From Candidatus Thorarchaeota archaeon (lineage in GTDB: Archaea > Asgardarchaeota > Thorarchaeia > Thorarchaeales > Thorarchaeaceae): 64,000 bases of DNA. Each line of letters opens with the position of its first letter. Within the stretch, counting starts at the first letter, position 1. A model generated the notes under the pieces. The model saw only the letters and a program-made list of their open reading frames with translations, ran no database searches and was not told the DNA's origin. The position numbers were made by a program, and so were the translations under genes. Shown here in pieces: positions 1-9,227 of this stretch. Location: assembly GCA_020348985.1 (NCBI GenBank), contig CP070761.1, positions 883,613-947,612 of the forward strand, given 5' to 3'.

Positions 1-1962
1 AGCCCCAGTGGAGTTCACGAAATAACCAAGTCGACCTATGATGTCATATGATCCTGTCACCAGTTCAAAATGATCTGTCTGCCATGTCATAGCAGAATTA
101 TTCATGTAGAGTGTGTCACCGCTCGTAAGAAGAGTATTGTCATATTCAAGTTCAGCTGTCACACTAATTGTAGCAGATGACCAGATATCTATTCGATTAT
201 CATTCGCCGAAGTAGACAGGATCCTAATTCGGTCCCAAATACAGAATGTATACCAATCTCCTGTGTAACTAGCTATTGCTGTGATTCCATGCGAGTCCCC
301 AGACGGGCTACCTGGATCGTAGGCACGTCTGCCAACAGTATCGTACTGGAATGTTGTATCGTTCCACGCGAAAACGCCGTCAAAGCTGGTATTATCGAAA
401 TTATATCTGGCAGTCACAACGATACCGGATGCGTTCTCATTGACACTGATTCGTTGGTTAGTCGGTCCAGTGATGGTCACATTCAGAGAATCCCAAATAA
501 CATAGTTCGCACCATCAAAACCAATTACAGAAATGTAGTAGACGGGATCGGTGACGGATATGACACGATAACCTCTTTTTCCAACGGTCGTATATAGGAA
601 CGTTGTATGATTCAATGTTAGTGTGCCCGAAAACTGTGTCCAATCTGATTCATAGTAGGCAAATACTGTAATACCTGATGCATTTTGATTGACGTTAATT
701 CGATGGTCAGGTATTGTTATATTGCATGACAAAGAGTCCCAGGTTTGCGTAATTGATTGACCATTCTGGTCAACCGCTCCAGCCAGACTATGAGAACCTC
801 CAGAAAATGTGACTGAATTGTATGTAAAAGCTTGAGCGGTCGCTTTCGTGTCCACAATTATCCAACCAGAGTAACTAGCCCAGTAGGTTGCGCTAACTCC
901 ATTTACGGTAACTGTGCCAGTCGTCACCAAGGAATCATCATAATCATAGTAAATGATCAGCAATTGCTTGGCGGGAACATTGATGTCTATTCTTGATGAG
1001 TTTAGTTGACTGTATGATTGAACTTGAACACGGTCTGCAATATAGGAATCAGATGGTGAAAGAGTATAGTATAGATCTGAACCTCCAAAACCAGCTCCTT
1101 CTTCAACTATTTTGACAGTGTACCAGTCTAGGCCTACTTGATCATCAGCATAGCAAGTAATATCGAAAGCTCCTGATGGAATGATTGTATCACTCCATGG
1201 TCCTAGAACACTTCCATATTGTGGTGCTGAAACCCATGCATCAATTTGATTTGAAGGAGGATTCAAAGTGGATCCACGATAAGTAGTTGTCCCAGTAATG
1301 TGGAAAACCTCATCAAGATCTCCCCGGTCAACTGTTCCGCCATCGTCACTAGTCACACTTGGAATAACAGAATAATCGAGGCGTGTTTCAATGTCCCAAT
1401 TCACTTCATACCAATCAGCATCAGAAGTTGCGTTATAATCATAGACGTACTGGTAAACATCAACATCTGCTGAAGCGAGATGGTACCAATCTATTCGTAA
1501 TACGAAAGTTGCATCGATATCATTTCCAGATCTAGTTGCGCTGCAAGAACCAGTTTGTAGTGCAATGTTCCCTGAACTTCCGACCTCTGAGAAAGTGTTA
1601 AGGTTTTCATCATATTTGACCTTCCAATACTCAGTAATTCGATTATTATCATATAGAGATAGTTCGATATACTCTATTGCTTGGTAGCCATCTGGGACTG
1701 ATACATAAGCTGTAATCTGATAGTCTCTCAATTGAGCATACATATTATCAGTGTCATCTGGGTTTTGCAATACTGGAGCCTGGTCATTAACTGGATTAAA
1801 TGAAAGCTCATGATGTTTTTCTGGACAAATTCCTGTTATTGGTACCTCCATTGCCCTCTCGATTACATTTGACACGTTTATTAACGACATTATGATGGTG
1901 AAGCAAACTATAGAAGTTATCAGAATAAGAACTCGGTTCTTTGGTCCAAACATGTAACCCAT
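1..1962 (-). CDS. Large secreted/surface repeat protein, C-terminus outside the window
   Basis: An open frame runs without a stop from an ATG at 1962 to the window edge (654 codons), so the 3' end is missing. An AAGGGGG ribosome site sits 2 bases before the ATG. A second ATG lies at 1953. The N-terminus has a hydrophobic segment (about residues 10-28) that would act as a signal peptide or anchor. The rest is rich in Asn, Thr, Ser, Tyr and Asp with many N-x-S/T sequons, typical of archaeal surface proteins. Four related modules each begin with R-I-(D/N/S)-(I/V) followed by a Y-x-(Y/F)-D element and a G-x-(L/V) strand. The leading Arg codons lie near 991, 700, 451 and 193, giving periods of 97, 83 and 86 residues, as expected for Ig-like beta-sandwich repeats. 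I see no catalytic motif. Function is unknown; a cell-surface or adhesion role is an inference. Confidence 0.85.
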   Translation of the reverse strand, partial: MGYMFGPKNRVLILITSIVCFTIIMSLINVSNVIERAMEVPITGICPEKHHELSFNPVNDQAPVLQNPDDTDNMYAQLRDYQITAYVSVPDGYQAIEYIELSLYDNNRITEYWKVKYDENLNTFSEVGSSGNIALQTGSCSATRSGNDIDATFVLRIDWYHLASADVDVYQYVYDYNATSDADWYEVNWDIETRLDYSVIPSVTSDDGGTVDRGDLDEVFHITGTTTYRGSTLNPPSNQIDAWVSAPQYGSVLGPWSDTIIPSGAFDITCYADDQVGLDWYTVKIVEEGAGFGGSDLYYTLSPSDSYIADRVQVQSYSQLNSSRIDINVPAKQLLIIYYDYDDSLVTTGTVTVNGVSATYWASYSGWIIVDTKATAQAFTYNSVTFSGGSHSLAGAVDQNGQSITQTWDSLSCNITIPDHRINVNQNASGITVFAYYESDWTQFSGTLTLNHTTFLYTTVGKRGYRVISVTDPVYYISVIGFDGANYVIWDSLNVTITGPTNQRISVNENASGIVVTARYNFDNTSFDGVFAWNDTTFQYDTVGRRAYDPGSPSGDSHGITAIASYTGDWYTFCIWDRIRILSTSANDNRIDIWSSATISVTAELEYDNTLLTSGDTLYMNNSAMTWQTDHFELVTGSYDIIGRLGYFVNSTGA

Positions 1963-2375
1963 ATCCCCCTTTCCAAGATCTGAATAGGATTAACATCTTC
2001 GGGTTGCTATGTAGGAATTACCAAAATCCAGGTACAATTCTCTGACACTTTTGGCAAACCCGTTTCACATTTCATGATTGGTCTGCGATATAAGTCTGCG
2101 GACAATCGCCATTGTCGCAATCAATTCTATTGAAAAGATACGTTCTTGAGTGTAGCTGCTGTAATTCTGCAATCTTCGATTCTCATCACAGGGACAATTG
2201 TTGGTGCTGGCACCTCCCACCAAGAGATCTGCTTGGCATCCTTACCAAGAGCAGATGTGCTAGCAAACATCCTCATGTTGTTGTCATTGGTCCTCAAAGC
2301 GCTGATTGGATAAGCCTCCGAACCTGTCCAAGAGTCCAATCAAAGAATAAGAGAGGGGGCTAGGTGCCCCCACAG
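1963..2375. other. Intergenic stretch, no convincing gene
   Basis: This 413-base stretch separates two minus-strand genes. It contains overlapping open frames on both strands (about 2112-2363 plus, 2127-2339 minus, 70-83 codons). Neither has a ribosome site or a recognisable domain. The minus-strand one has a normal residue mix and could be a gene remnant. The only clear element is the GC-rich hairpin at its right end. Confidence 0.5.
2355..2371 (-). terminator. GC hairpin just after a minus-strand gene
   Basis: GGGGGC, a 5-base loop and GCCCCC form a perfect 6-bp stem 4 bases beyond the stop of the minus-strand membrane protein gene. On the minus strand it is followed by a short pyrimidine run (TCTC). 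It is likely a transcription end or mRNA-stabilising hairpin, though archaeal termination usually depends more on T tracts. Confidence 0.5.
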
Positions 2376-3779
2376 CTAATCCTCTTCTTCGTCCTCTTCT
2401 TCACCAAGGCGTCTAGCACGGCCAAGTCGGCGGCTATCATCGACACGTAGTCGACGAGAATCAGGAGGCGCAATTGCATCGGATGGTTCTCTTTCACCTT
2501 TTGGCTCGTACTCCTCAGGAGCTTCAGAGGCCCTCAGGATTTCTTCATCCACTTCTCCTTCTTCGAAGACCTCACCCTCATCTCTTGCCCTCTCGACGAT
2601 TCGTTCAACTCGTTCTACGCGAAGATAGTAGATCATTGTGAACATGGCCATGAGTGGGAATGCGAGGAGTTTTGCGATGTCCCTAAACAAGAAAGTGGCG
2701 AAGTTGACTTCTGCTGTCCAGAATCCAGGGAAGAACCAGCCGCCAATGGCTGAGCCGGATCCTGAGGCAGCGATTATGCTGTCGACAAAGAAGAATCCAC
2801 TGGCCAGGAAGAATGTTATCAGAGGTCCTAGGTCTCTTGTTCGAGCTTTAGATTCCTCAACTTCTTCGGTTACGGTTCTTCCAATACCACTCATTGCATA
2901 AACCAGGAAGAACAAAGACATGGCAATGTCAACAGCTTCCATCGAGGGAGCCGATGATCTCCTCATCACATTGAACAAGAAGTAGCCCGAGTAAATGGAA
3001 ATGAACAAGGTTAGAAGACTGATATTGATTGCAGCTCCTTTGGTCGCATACCTGAAGTAGGAGAGAAGTGAAATCAGGGCAAAGAGCCCCAACAGCCCAA
3101 ATGCTCCTAACAGGAAGGGGAAGTGCAAAGAGACATTGTCCTGGAATTCTGGGAACACAGGGCCCAATAGAGCACTGATTCCGAACATATCTCCTGGGAT
3201 TACAACTAGGGCAACTACTGCTTCAGCTGCTATGATGCCAATCCCGATAATCAGTATGATGAAGGCGAGAATGCCTGTGCCAATACCTCCCTTCTTCGGT
3301 TCAGCAATTGTCGCAATCCGCAGACTAGTCCTTGATGATAGGTAGCCTTGGAATCCAATCCACCCCACCCAACAGAATGCTGCGAATATGAAGAGAATAG
3401 CTTCTCCGAGGAATATCGACATCCACACAGAAATTGCAAACGAGACCGCTAGCCAGGCCACACCCTTCATCTCAGTCACACGACCTCGGCCTCGCCTTGT
3501 AATCCAAAGCCGATCTAGCCTCAGAGCGAGCAGCAATGTCCCGATCATGAAGTAGATTGTGCCCGTCGCACCGAGATATGCGAAAGTGGTTATCAGAATC
3601 GTCTCAATCGTTGTTCCAATCACCCATGTTTGAGACAGTAGGAACGAAACGAAGAATGACAAGAAAACTGTCATGACAAAAATGATCAGATAGGCCACGT
3701 AGCGCCTCGTTTTGAAGAACACTTTCAGGCCTTCAACAATGCCAGAAAGAATAGGAATACCCAAAACATCATCCTCCAA
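2376..3779 (-). CDS. Multi-pass membrane protein with a long acidic C-terminal tail
   Basis: 467 residues starting at TTG; no in-frame ATG lies near, and a CTTAAAT box about 30 bases upstream suits a short leader. I count roughly nine hydrophobic segments between residues 25 and 390 (for example 26-50, 55-85, 105-140, 165-195, 220-240, 250-270). The last 75 residues are hydrophilic, rich in Glu, Asp and Arg, and end in a run of acidic residues. A conserved E-A-I-L-F-I-F segment and an Asp/Glu in membrane helices are visible but match no transporter family I know. The gene stands alone. The function is unknown; the tail could bind metal or a cytoplasmic partner, which is speculation. Confidence 0.75.
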   Translation of the reverse strand: MEDDVLGIPILSGIVEGLKVFFKTRRYVAYLIIFVMTVFLSFFVSFLLSQTWVIGTTIETILITTFAYLGATGTIYFMIGTLLLALRLDRLWITRRGRGRVTEMKGVAWLAVSFAISVWMSIFLGEAILFIFAAFCWVGWIGFQGYLSSRTSLRIATIAEPKKGGIGTGILAFIILIIGIGIIAAEAVVALVVIPGDMFGISALLGPVFPEFQDNVSLHFPFLLGAFGLLGLFALISLLSYFRYATKGAAINISLLTLFISIYSGYFLFNVMRRSSAPSMEAVDIAMSLFFLVYAMSGIGRTVTEEVEESKARTRDLGPLITFFLASGFFFVDSIIAASGSGSAIGGWFFPGFWTAEVNFATFLFRDIAKLLAFPLMAMFTMIYYLRVERVERIVERARDEGEVFEEGEVDEEILRASEAPEEYEPKGEREPSDAIAPPDSRRLRVDDSRRLGRARRLGEEEDEEED

Positions 3780-4174
3780 TTCTGCATCTCCGAAGTACTT
3801 GGTTCGATTTAAGCTTTGCAGAGGTTCTGCTCACGACAAGAAGATGGTCTTCAGAAACCCTTCTGCTCATGTGAACACTTCGGTCAAACGCAAACTGAAT
3901 TGAAAGCAATGGATTTCCACATAAGTTAGCTTTAATAGCGCTCAAAACGAATCCTTAGTGTGGCCGGGTGGCTGACAGGGTCTTGTTTTCGTAACATGCC
4001 CTCATTACAAACAACTCCCCCCCTCCTACCACAGCCTTGTCGGCACTGGCCACACCTCTTTTCCGTTCAAATCCAAATACAGCATGTCGGCACATGAGTC
4101 CACGTTGACCGCATTCCTTTTCTATGGTTTTGCTCGGAATTTAAGGTGTGTGGAAACTTGGAGCGTGAGAGCGA
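3780..4174. other. Divergent intergenic region with two promoters
   Basis: No gene is seen in these 395 bases. At the left end CTTAAAT (minus strand, near 3809) is the probable box A of the membrane protein gene. At the right end AATTTAAGG (near 4138-4146) lies about 30 bases before the ATG of the ABC ATPase gene. The middle is C-rich with no hairpin or tRNA fold that I could find. Confidence 0.5.
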
Positions 4175-4948
4175 ATGTCATCAGCGCAAGTTCAGATTGT
4201 CACCCAAGGACTGTCCAAGAATTTCGGGCCTATTGAAGCTTTGAAGAATCTCGATCTAGAGGTGAAAAAGGGGAGCACCTTCGGATTCCTCGGACCAAAT
4301 GGAGCGGGCAAGACAACTACAGTAAGAATACTCTCAGGACTGCTGAGGCCCAGCTCAGGAAATGCAGCTGTCTGTGGATTCGATGTCCTGACGCAGCAAG
4401 ATGAGATAAAGGGCGCAACAGGACTGCTCCCTGAGACACCGGGGCTCTACTCCAAACTATCTGCAGTCGAGTTTCTAGAGTTCATTGGTGCTCTCAACGA
4501 TCTGACTGGAGAGATTGTCAACAAGAGAATCGACCAACTGCTCGCTCTTCTTGGTCTTGAAGGACGTCAGAATGATCTTCTGGAAAGCTATAGCTCAGGG
4601 ATGAAGCAGAAGGTTCTGGTAGCTTCAACGATTCTCCACGATCCGACTCTGGTGTTTCTCGATGAACCAACATCAAGGTTGGATCCATCTGCAAGTGCCC
4701 TTGTAAAGGAAATCATCCTCGCTCTCGCCAAGGAGACCGAAACTACGTTCTTTATTTGCACTCACATGACAGACTTTGCTGAAGATGTCTGCGACATCAT
4801 AGGCATTCTAAACGAGGGCGTTCTGTCAGCCTTGGGTTCTCCCAACGAGATAATCGATCAAGTAGGTGCCAATGACCTTGAGGACGCCTACCTCAAGATA
4901 GTCGGTGGTGAAGTTGACCGCGAGAAGCTTCTCACTTGGAGGCAGTGA
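4175..4948 (+). CDS. ABC transporter ATP-binding protein (CcmA/DrrA type)
   Basis: 257 residues, a full nucleotide-binding domain. Walker A GPNGAGKTT is at residues 40-48. The signature YSSGMKQK, Walker B VFLDEPT followed by S-R-L-D-P (D-loop) and the switch His in C-T-H are all present. The closest general type is the CcmA/DrrA/NatA class, which energises drug, lipid or sodium export with a separate membrane subunit. No permease gene lies beside it, so it must use a partner encoded elsewhere or act alone. An AATTTAAGG box about 30 bases upstream supports the ATG start. The substrate cannot be told from the sequence. Confidence 0.9.
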   Translation: MSSAQVQIVTQGLSKNFGPIEALKNLDLEVKKGSTFGFLGPNGAGKTTTVRILSGLLRPSSGNAAVCGFDVLTQQDEIKGATGLLPETPGLYSKLSAVEFLEFIGALNDLTGEIVNKRIDQLLALLGLEGRQNDLLESYSSGMKQKVLVASTILHDPTLVFLDEPTSRLDPSASALVKEIILALAKETETTFFICTHMTDFAEDVCDIIGILNEGVLSALGSPNEIIDQVGANDLEDAYLKIVGGEVDREKLLTWRQ

Positions 4949-5037
4949 TCGAGGACCGGGAGATGCAAACGCTCTAAGAATGTGATACAAACACGGATAT
5001 TCCGAATACCGTGCATATGCTTTGAGGTTCACCCCGG

Positions 5038-5370
5038 ATGACAGATTGTCTGCCACCAGCAAATACGTCGTGTGGGAGATGCGGATGTGTGATCTTCTAT
5101 ACCGGGGAGGATTGTGTTCTTTGTCCTCTAGCAAGTGACATTCTCAGAAACACCGCCTCCAGTCTGGGGGTCTCTAGTCAGTCGTTCTGCGAGGTGGACG
5201 TCGATGCCGATGCTGGATTGGCTATTGACTCCTCTTTGGTTGCGATTCCCTCGATGAGAATCTGCGACAGACAATTGAATGGACTTCCCGATGAAGCATC
5301 GATACGAGATGCATTGGTTCGCGCCATGATTCTGCAGCCATGTTTCATTGATGATTCTGTACGTTCTTGA
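5038..5370 (+). CDS. Small thioredoxin-fold protein with an extra cysteine knuckle
   Basis: 110 residues. After an N-terminal C-G-R-C-G-C cluster comes a beta strand and C-V-L-C, placed like the redox CxxC of thioredoxin/glutaredoxin. Further on, V-A-I-P-S-M matches the cis-proline loop that packs against the redox pair, followed by a glycine turn and a C-terminal helix (D-E-A-S-I-R-D-A-L). The family assignment rests on this order of elements, not on overall similarity. Nine bases separate it from the Lrp-type regulator downstream, so the two are probably cotranscribed. It may act as a disulfide reductant or redox sensor; the extra N-terminal Cys pair could bind zinc. Confidence 0.65.
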   Translation: MTDCLPPANTSCGRCGCVIFYTGEDCVLCPLASDILRNTASSLGVSSQSFCEVDVDADAGLAIDSSLVAIPSMRICDRQLNGLPDEASIRDALVRAMILQPCFIDDSVRS

Positions 5371-5379
5371 GATTAGTAC

Positions 5380-6351
5380 TTGAACCGAAAGAAAGAAGGC
5401 CAGCAAGAAATTACCGCACAAACTGTTGCGGTGTTGTGTGTGGATTCCATTGATAGAGGAATAGCCCTCGATCTAAGCAGGGATTGTAGGACTTCCCTAC
5501 AGAAGCTTTCACTCAAGTATAACATAAGCTCGAACGCCATCAAAAAACGGATTGACAAACTTCTCGAGATTGGAGTAATTGAGAAATTCTTGGTCAGGTT
5601 GAGTCGGGCGATGGCAGACACAGAGATGCTATTTGCGATAGTGTACACGGACAAGTCAGTAGATGATGACACATTCGCTGAGAGAGTCTTTGAACATCCA
5701 CAAGTTGCTAGCGTACATTACGATTCTTTTGGTTCCTGCATAGTGCACGCAGAGTATTCCGGAGCAAAAGAACTTGGTGAATTGGGAGTGTTTCTCCGTG
5801 GACTAGAAAGCGTCACAGATGTAGAGTTACACACTTTGCCAATTGCCAGAGGTAGCAAGGTCGAACTCAAGAACCTACAGATGCGAGTGCTTGTCCCGCT
5901 ACTCGACAATCCACGAATGTCCGTCACTGACATTGCCCAGGCTACAGGTTTGACAGCTCGAAGAGTTCGTCGGACGATCCAAGAGCTGTCTGATGGTGGA
6001 GGTGTTGAGTTCACGGTGGCTCTGACTTTCCCTGCCGCAGACACGACTTATCTCGCCTTTCGAATGACCTGGGATTCGAAGATAATAAGTCCGGAGCAGA
6101 TAGATTCAATCATAAAGAAGCAGTTTCCAAACGACTACTATCGGTCAGTGTATTCGGCCATTGAGCCGATAATCTGGTGTGACTTTATCGTTGGACATGC
6201 CCGTGATGCTGAAACCATTACAGCAAAGCTAAGGAAGATTCCGTCTGCAACTGTAGAGAATACCATCATCGTCTACCCGCCAAAGAAGCGGCGGAACATC
6301 AGAGAATTGAAGCTCCGTAAGATGCTTTCAGATGCAGGATATCTCCATTAG
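5380..6351 (+). CDS. Lrp/AsnC-like regulator with two winged-helix/sensor halves
   Basis: 323 residues from a TTG start 9 bases after the thioredoxin-like gene. Residues about 20-70 form a helix-turn-helix (S-L-Q-K-L-S-L-K-Y-N-I-S-S-N-A-I-K-K-R-I) followed by an alpha/beta sensor-like segment. A second helix-turn-helix (M-S-V-T-D-I-A-Q-A-T-G-L-T-A-R-R-V) starts near residue 185 and is again followed by a sensor-like part. This tandem arrangement is common among archaeal transcription factors. The C-terminus is basic. Its likely role is DNA binding controlled by a small ligand or redox signal from its neighbour, which is inferred from context. The last 53 bases overlap the end of the convergent deacetylase gene. 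Confidence 0.75.
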   Translation: MNRKKEGQQEITAQTVAVLCVDSIDRGIALDLSRDCRTSLQKLSLKYNISSNAIKKRIDKLLEIGVIEKFLVRLSRAMADTEMLFAIVYTDKSVDDDTFAERVFEHPQVASVHYDSFGSCIVHAEYSGAKELGELGVFLRGLESVTDVELHTLPIARGSKVELKNLQMRVLVPLLDNPRMSVTDIAQATGLTARRVRRTIQELSDGGGVEFTVALTFPAADTTYLAFRMTWDSKIISPEQIDSIIKKQFPNDYYRSVYSAIEPIIWCDFIVGHARDAETITAKLRKIPSATVENTIIVYPPKKRRNIRELKLRKMLSDAGYLH

Positions 6352-7732
6352 AAGTTAGACCTGAGCTATTGATAGATTGTGACCTCGAAGGGCAGGTCAC
6401 CTTTATCTTCTCAGTTCTCGAGACTCGGTTTCCAGATGAATCGGTTGCAGACACTATGAAGTCATATATGCCATCGGGCAAGTCAAATGCTACTCTGCCA
6501 AACGTACTGTTCGCCCAGAATACAGGGTTCTCGACTCTGAAGAAAGAAATCTGGATGCCTTTGCCAACGATAGCGATGTCGACATCAGAAATCCAGCTGC
6601 CGTCATCTATGACTTCAGCTAGAAACGCAGTTCCCTCACGAGTCACAATCGTCCTCATGTTTTCAATTCTAGGGCAAACAGTATCTGAAAGACTGTGTGC
6701 AAACACTTCAATCTCCTGTCCGACAGGAATGCTATCAAGCAATATGAATACCCTTCCATTCTCTCGGGAAATGACATACTTATCAGAGAGCCGACCCCCA
6801 TCCGCAATCGCAAACTCAGTCCAGTGACGGGGTATCTCAATACGATATGTCAGCGCAACGCCAAACGAGAAGTCATCATCCAGTTCTGTCCGGAAGGATA
6901 TGCTGTGCTTACTCCTCCTACTTGATGTAATCCTCAACGAGTCTCTTTCGAGTTGGTACGCTAGGGCCTCACCCCAGCTCGTGTACCAGGTATCCTTTCT
7001 CACGGCAATCTGCTTTAGCATTTCAAAGAATTCAGATCGTTCTGCAGGAGTGAACCACTTGGAGTGTCCATAACACTTGTATGCGGCGTAATCATCGCCT
7101 GCACGCGCAACCATTTCTTCGAATGTGGTGATGAGCCGATTCATGTTCTTGCCCTTTACACCATCGACTGATGGGAAAGAATGCACTGCGTGCCCAGGAT
7201 TCTCAATAGGCCAAGTTCCTCGGTTTGAAGCCGATTCATATTGAATTCCACGCGCCAGTCTGAAGAACTCAAGTGCCTGCTCCTGAGCTGCATCATTCTG
7301 TGATCCGTAGGGATACGCAAATACAATCGGTGTGAATCCGAACACTCGCTCGATATCACTGATGCTTTGACGAAGCAAGTATTCTCTATAGGACTGGTTC
7401 AGTTGAGCATGATGGAGATGCTCTCTAGAGTGGGACTGAATGTCGTGGCCCCGGAACAACATGTCAAGTCCCCACAGCTGTGCGACATCTATTTGACTCG
7501 TCACTGCAAACGTTGTGTGTTTGAATCCGAGGTCATCTTCAAGAAACGAGAAAGCTAAGTCATCACCCCCATCATCCCAAGAGAACATGAAAGCGAACTG
7601 CCTTCCTCCGCGGAAAACCTCGACTTCTGGGCTTGATGCTTCGGTCATTGATTCATCAATGCTGAAAGCAAAGAAGGAATCGAGGAGCAGGAACATTACA
7701 CCAATGATCACGACGACCGTCTTTCTTCTCAA
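6299..7732 (-). CDS. Secreted NodB-type polysaccharide deacetylase with C-terminal beta domains
   Basis: 477 residues from a TTG with GGAG just upstream; the start is kept because the next 20 residues form a clear signal peptide (R-R-K then a hydrophobic run). The NodB fold begins near residue 45: S-W-D-D-G corresponds to the TFDDG motif with the metal and catalytic Asp, and H-D-I-Q-S-H-S-R-E-H holds the H-x3-H metal ligands. F-A-Y-P-Y-G is motif 3. The second half (about 270-450) is beta-rich, like a carbohydrate-binding or Ig-like module. The enzyme should remove acyl groups from an extracellular N-acetylated glycan. Its 3' end overlaps the convergent regulator gene by 53 bases. Confidence 0.85.
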   Translation of the reverse strand: MRRKTVVVIIGVMFLLLDSFFAFSIDESMTEASSPEVEVFRGGRQFAFMFSWDDGGDDLAFSFLEDDLGFKHTTFAVTSQIDVAQLWGLDMLFRGHDIQSHSREHLHHAQLNQSYREYLLRQSISDIERVFGFTPIVFAYPYGSQNDAAQEQALEFFRLARGIQYESASNRGTWPIENPGHAVHSFPSVDGVKGKNMNRLITTFEEMVARAGDDYAAYKCYGHSKWFTPAERSEFFEMLKQIAVRKDTWYTSWGEALAYQLERDSLRITSSRRSKHSISFRTELDDDFSFGVALTYRIEIPRHWTEFAIADGGRLSDKYVISRENGRVFILLDSIPVGQEIEVFAHSLSDTVCPRIENMRTIVTREGTAFLAEVIDDGSWISDVDIAIVGKGIQISFFRVENPVFWANSTFGRVAFDLPDGIYDFIVSATDSSGNRVSRTEKIKVTCPSRSQSINSSGLTSNGDILHLKASYGASIL

Positions 7733-8039
7733 TAGAGTCTCCTTCTACTATTCTGCAGACTTCCGTTGTAGCAGCATATGGCCGAGTGCCTATCCTGCAT
7801 TACGGTCTGCTCTGCAATTTTGACGACAAGCAAAGATGTATGATCTATTGCATCAGATCTTATCGTCAAGAGATAATCCGAATTCAAAAGATAATAGTCA
7901 AGGGTTTGAACACACTCGTTCAATCAATTGGACACTATTGTTCTGACAATTAGAACGATTCAAGCAATTGATTTTGCCCTATGCTCGCAAAGCTTTTCCG
8001 GTTGGAGCCTTAACTGGTTTCTAAGGTGGGATAGCAGAA
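7733..8039. other. Divergent intergenic region with an inverted repeat
   Basis: No gene is seen. It carries the start regions of the minus-strand deacetylase and plus-strand M20 peptidase genes. GTTCT-N7-AGAAC at 7940-7956 is a 17-base interrupted palindrome. It is flanked by near-identical TTCAATCAATTG (7919-7930) and TTCAAGCAATTG (7960-7971), so an operator is possible. AAGGTGGGA about 10 bases before the M20 start is its ribosome site. Confidence 0.4.
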
Positions 8040-9206
8040 TTGAGCAGCTCCTTGGTTGACCGCGAATCCACAGTTGATCTGCTGAAGGACCTAGTGAAGA
8101 TAGATTCTGTAAATCCGTCCCTTGTCAAAGGTGCGGCGGGGGAAGCAGAAATCGCTGAGTTCCTTTCGGACTACATGCAGGGACTGGGTCTGAGAACCGC
8201 TGTCGAGGAAGTGGACACAGGCAGACCTAATGTAGTGGGCGTCTTGGAGGGGGAGGAACAAGGACCTTCACTGCTTCTTAATGGGCACACAGACACTGTT
8301 GGCGTGGATTACATGGATGTTGACCCATTTAATCCAGTGATAAGAGACGGCAAGCTGTACGGTCGAGGCGCCTTTGATATGAAAGGGGGTCTTGCTTCTA
8401 TTGTGGCTGCCACAAAGGCTGTTGTGGAGTCCGATAGAAAGCTAAGGGGCAATCTCGTGATATCTGCAGTCTGCGATGAAGAATACGCGTCAATAGGTAC
8501 AGAGAGACTCATGAATGATATTCTACCTGACGCCGCAATTATAGGAGAACCGACGGAACTCGACATTCTGGTTGCTCACAAGGGATTCTCATGGGTTGAG
8601 ATTGTGACAAGAGGGTTTGCCGCCCATGGTAGCCAGCATGAAAAGGGAATCGATGCTATAGCAATGATGGGACGAGTTCTTGTAGAGTTGGAGAAACTAC
8701 AAGGAGGCCTTGCTAGGAAGACACATGAGAAAGTGGGTCATCCGACACTCCACGCTTCAATTATAGAAGGCGGAAGTGAGCTAAGTACATATCCCGATTG
8801 TTGCGTGCTCAAAATCGAATGGAGGACTGTGCCTGGCGAAGATGAGTCAACGATTAGAAATGAGATTGAGTCAGTGCTTTCGGGACTTGCAAGCAGGGAT
8901 GGCAACTTCAAAGCAGACTATGAGATTATTCTCTCCAGAGGACCAATGGAAGTCTCAGAGAATGAATCAATCTGTCAGAGCCTTGCAAACGTGATTCTTG
9001 AAGTAACTGGACGTGTACCAGAATACATTGGTAGACCTTTCTGGCTCGACACAGAAATCATCTGGAGGAAAGGAGTGCCTGCAGTAGCATTTGGTCCAAG
9101 TGGTGACGGGGCTCATGCAGCGGTAGAGTATGTCAATGTTGAATCTGTGATTACCGCGGCACGTGTGCTAGAGAGATTTGCACATAGCTACTTAGGATCC
9201 ATTTAG
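8040..9206 (+). CDS. M20 family metallopeptidase/deacylase (ArgE/DapE type)
   Basis: 388 residues from a TTG with AAGGTGGGA upstream. The di-zinc site is complete: G-H-T-D at residues 82-85 (His83, with Asp85 as the helper), bridging Asp113 in F-D-M-K-G-G, and the catalytic Glu in C-D-E-E near 146-148. The dimerisation/lid domain occupies about residues 180-300. The family hydrolyses N-acyl or peptide bonds of amino acids such as acetylornithine or succinyl-diaminopimelate; the exact substrate is not visible. The stop is followed at once by the frame of the D-2-hydroxyacid dehydrogenase, so the two are an operon. Confidence 0.88.
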   Translation: MSSSLVDRESTVDLLKDLVKIDSVNPSLVKGAAGEAEIAEFLSDYMQGLGLRTAVEEVDTGRPNVVGVLEGEEQGPSLLLNGHTDTVGVDYMDVDPFNPVIRDGKLYGRGAFDMKGGLASIVAATKAVVESDRKLRGNLVISAVCDEEYASIGTERLMNDILPDAAIIGEPTELDILVAHKGFSWVEIVTRGFAAHGSQHEKGIDAIAMMGRVLVELEKLQGGLARKTHEKVGHPTLHASIIEGGSELSTYPDCCVLKIEWRTVPGEDESTIRNEIESVLSGLASRDGNFKADYEIILSRGPMEVSENESICQSLANVILEVTGRVPEYIGRPFWLDTEIIWRKGVPAVAFGPSGDGAHAAVEYVNVESVITAARVLERFAHSYLGSI

Positions 9207-9227
9207 TTGTGGAAGAGAGAGAAAAAG

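Noticed and set aside
2112..2363. Open frames on both strands between the surface protein and membrane protein genes
   Set aside because: No ribosome site, no recognisable domain, and the two frames lie on top of each other; the Cys/His-rich reading on the plus strand looks accidental.
3945..4040. tRNA-like start GTGGCCGGGTGGCTGAC
   Set aside because: No anticodon arm, T arm or matching acceptor 3' strand could be found.
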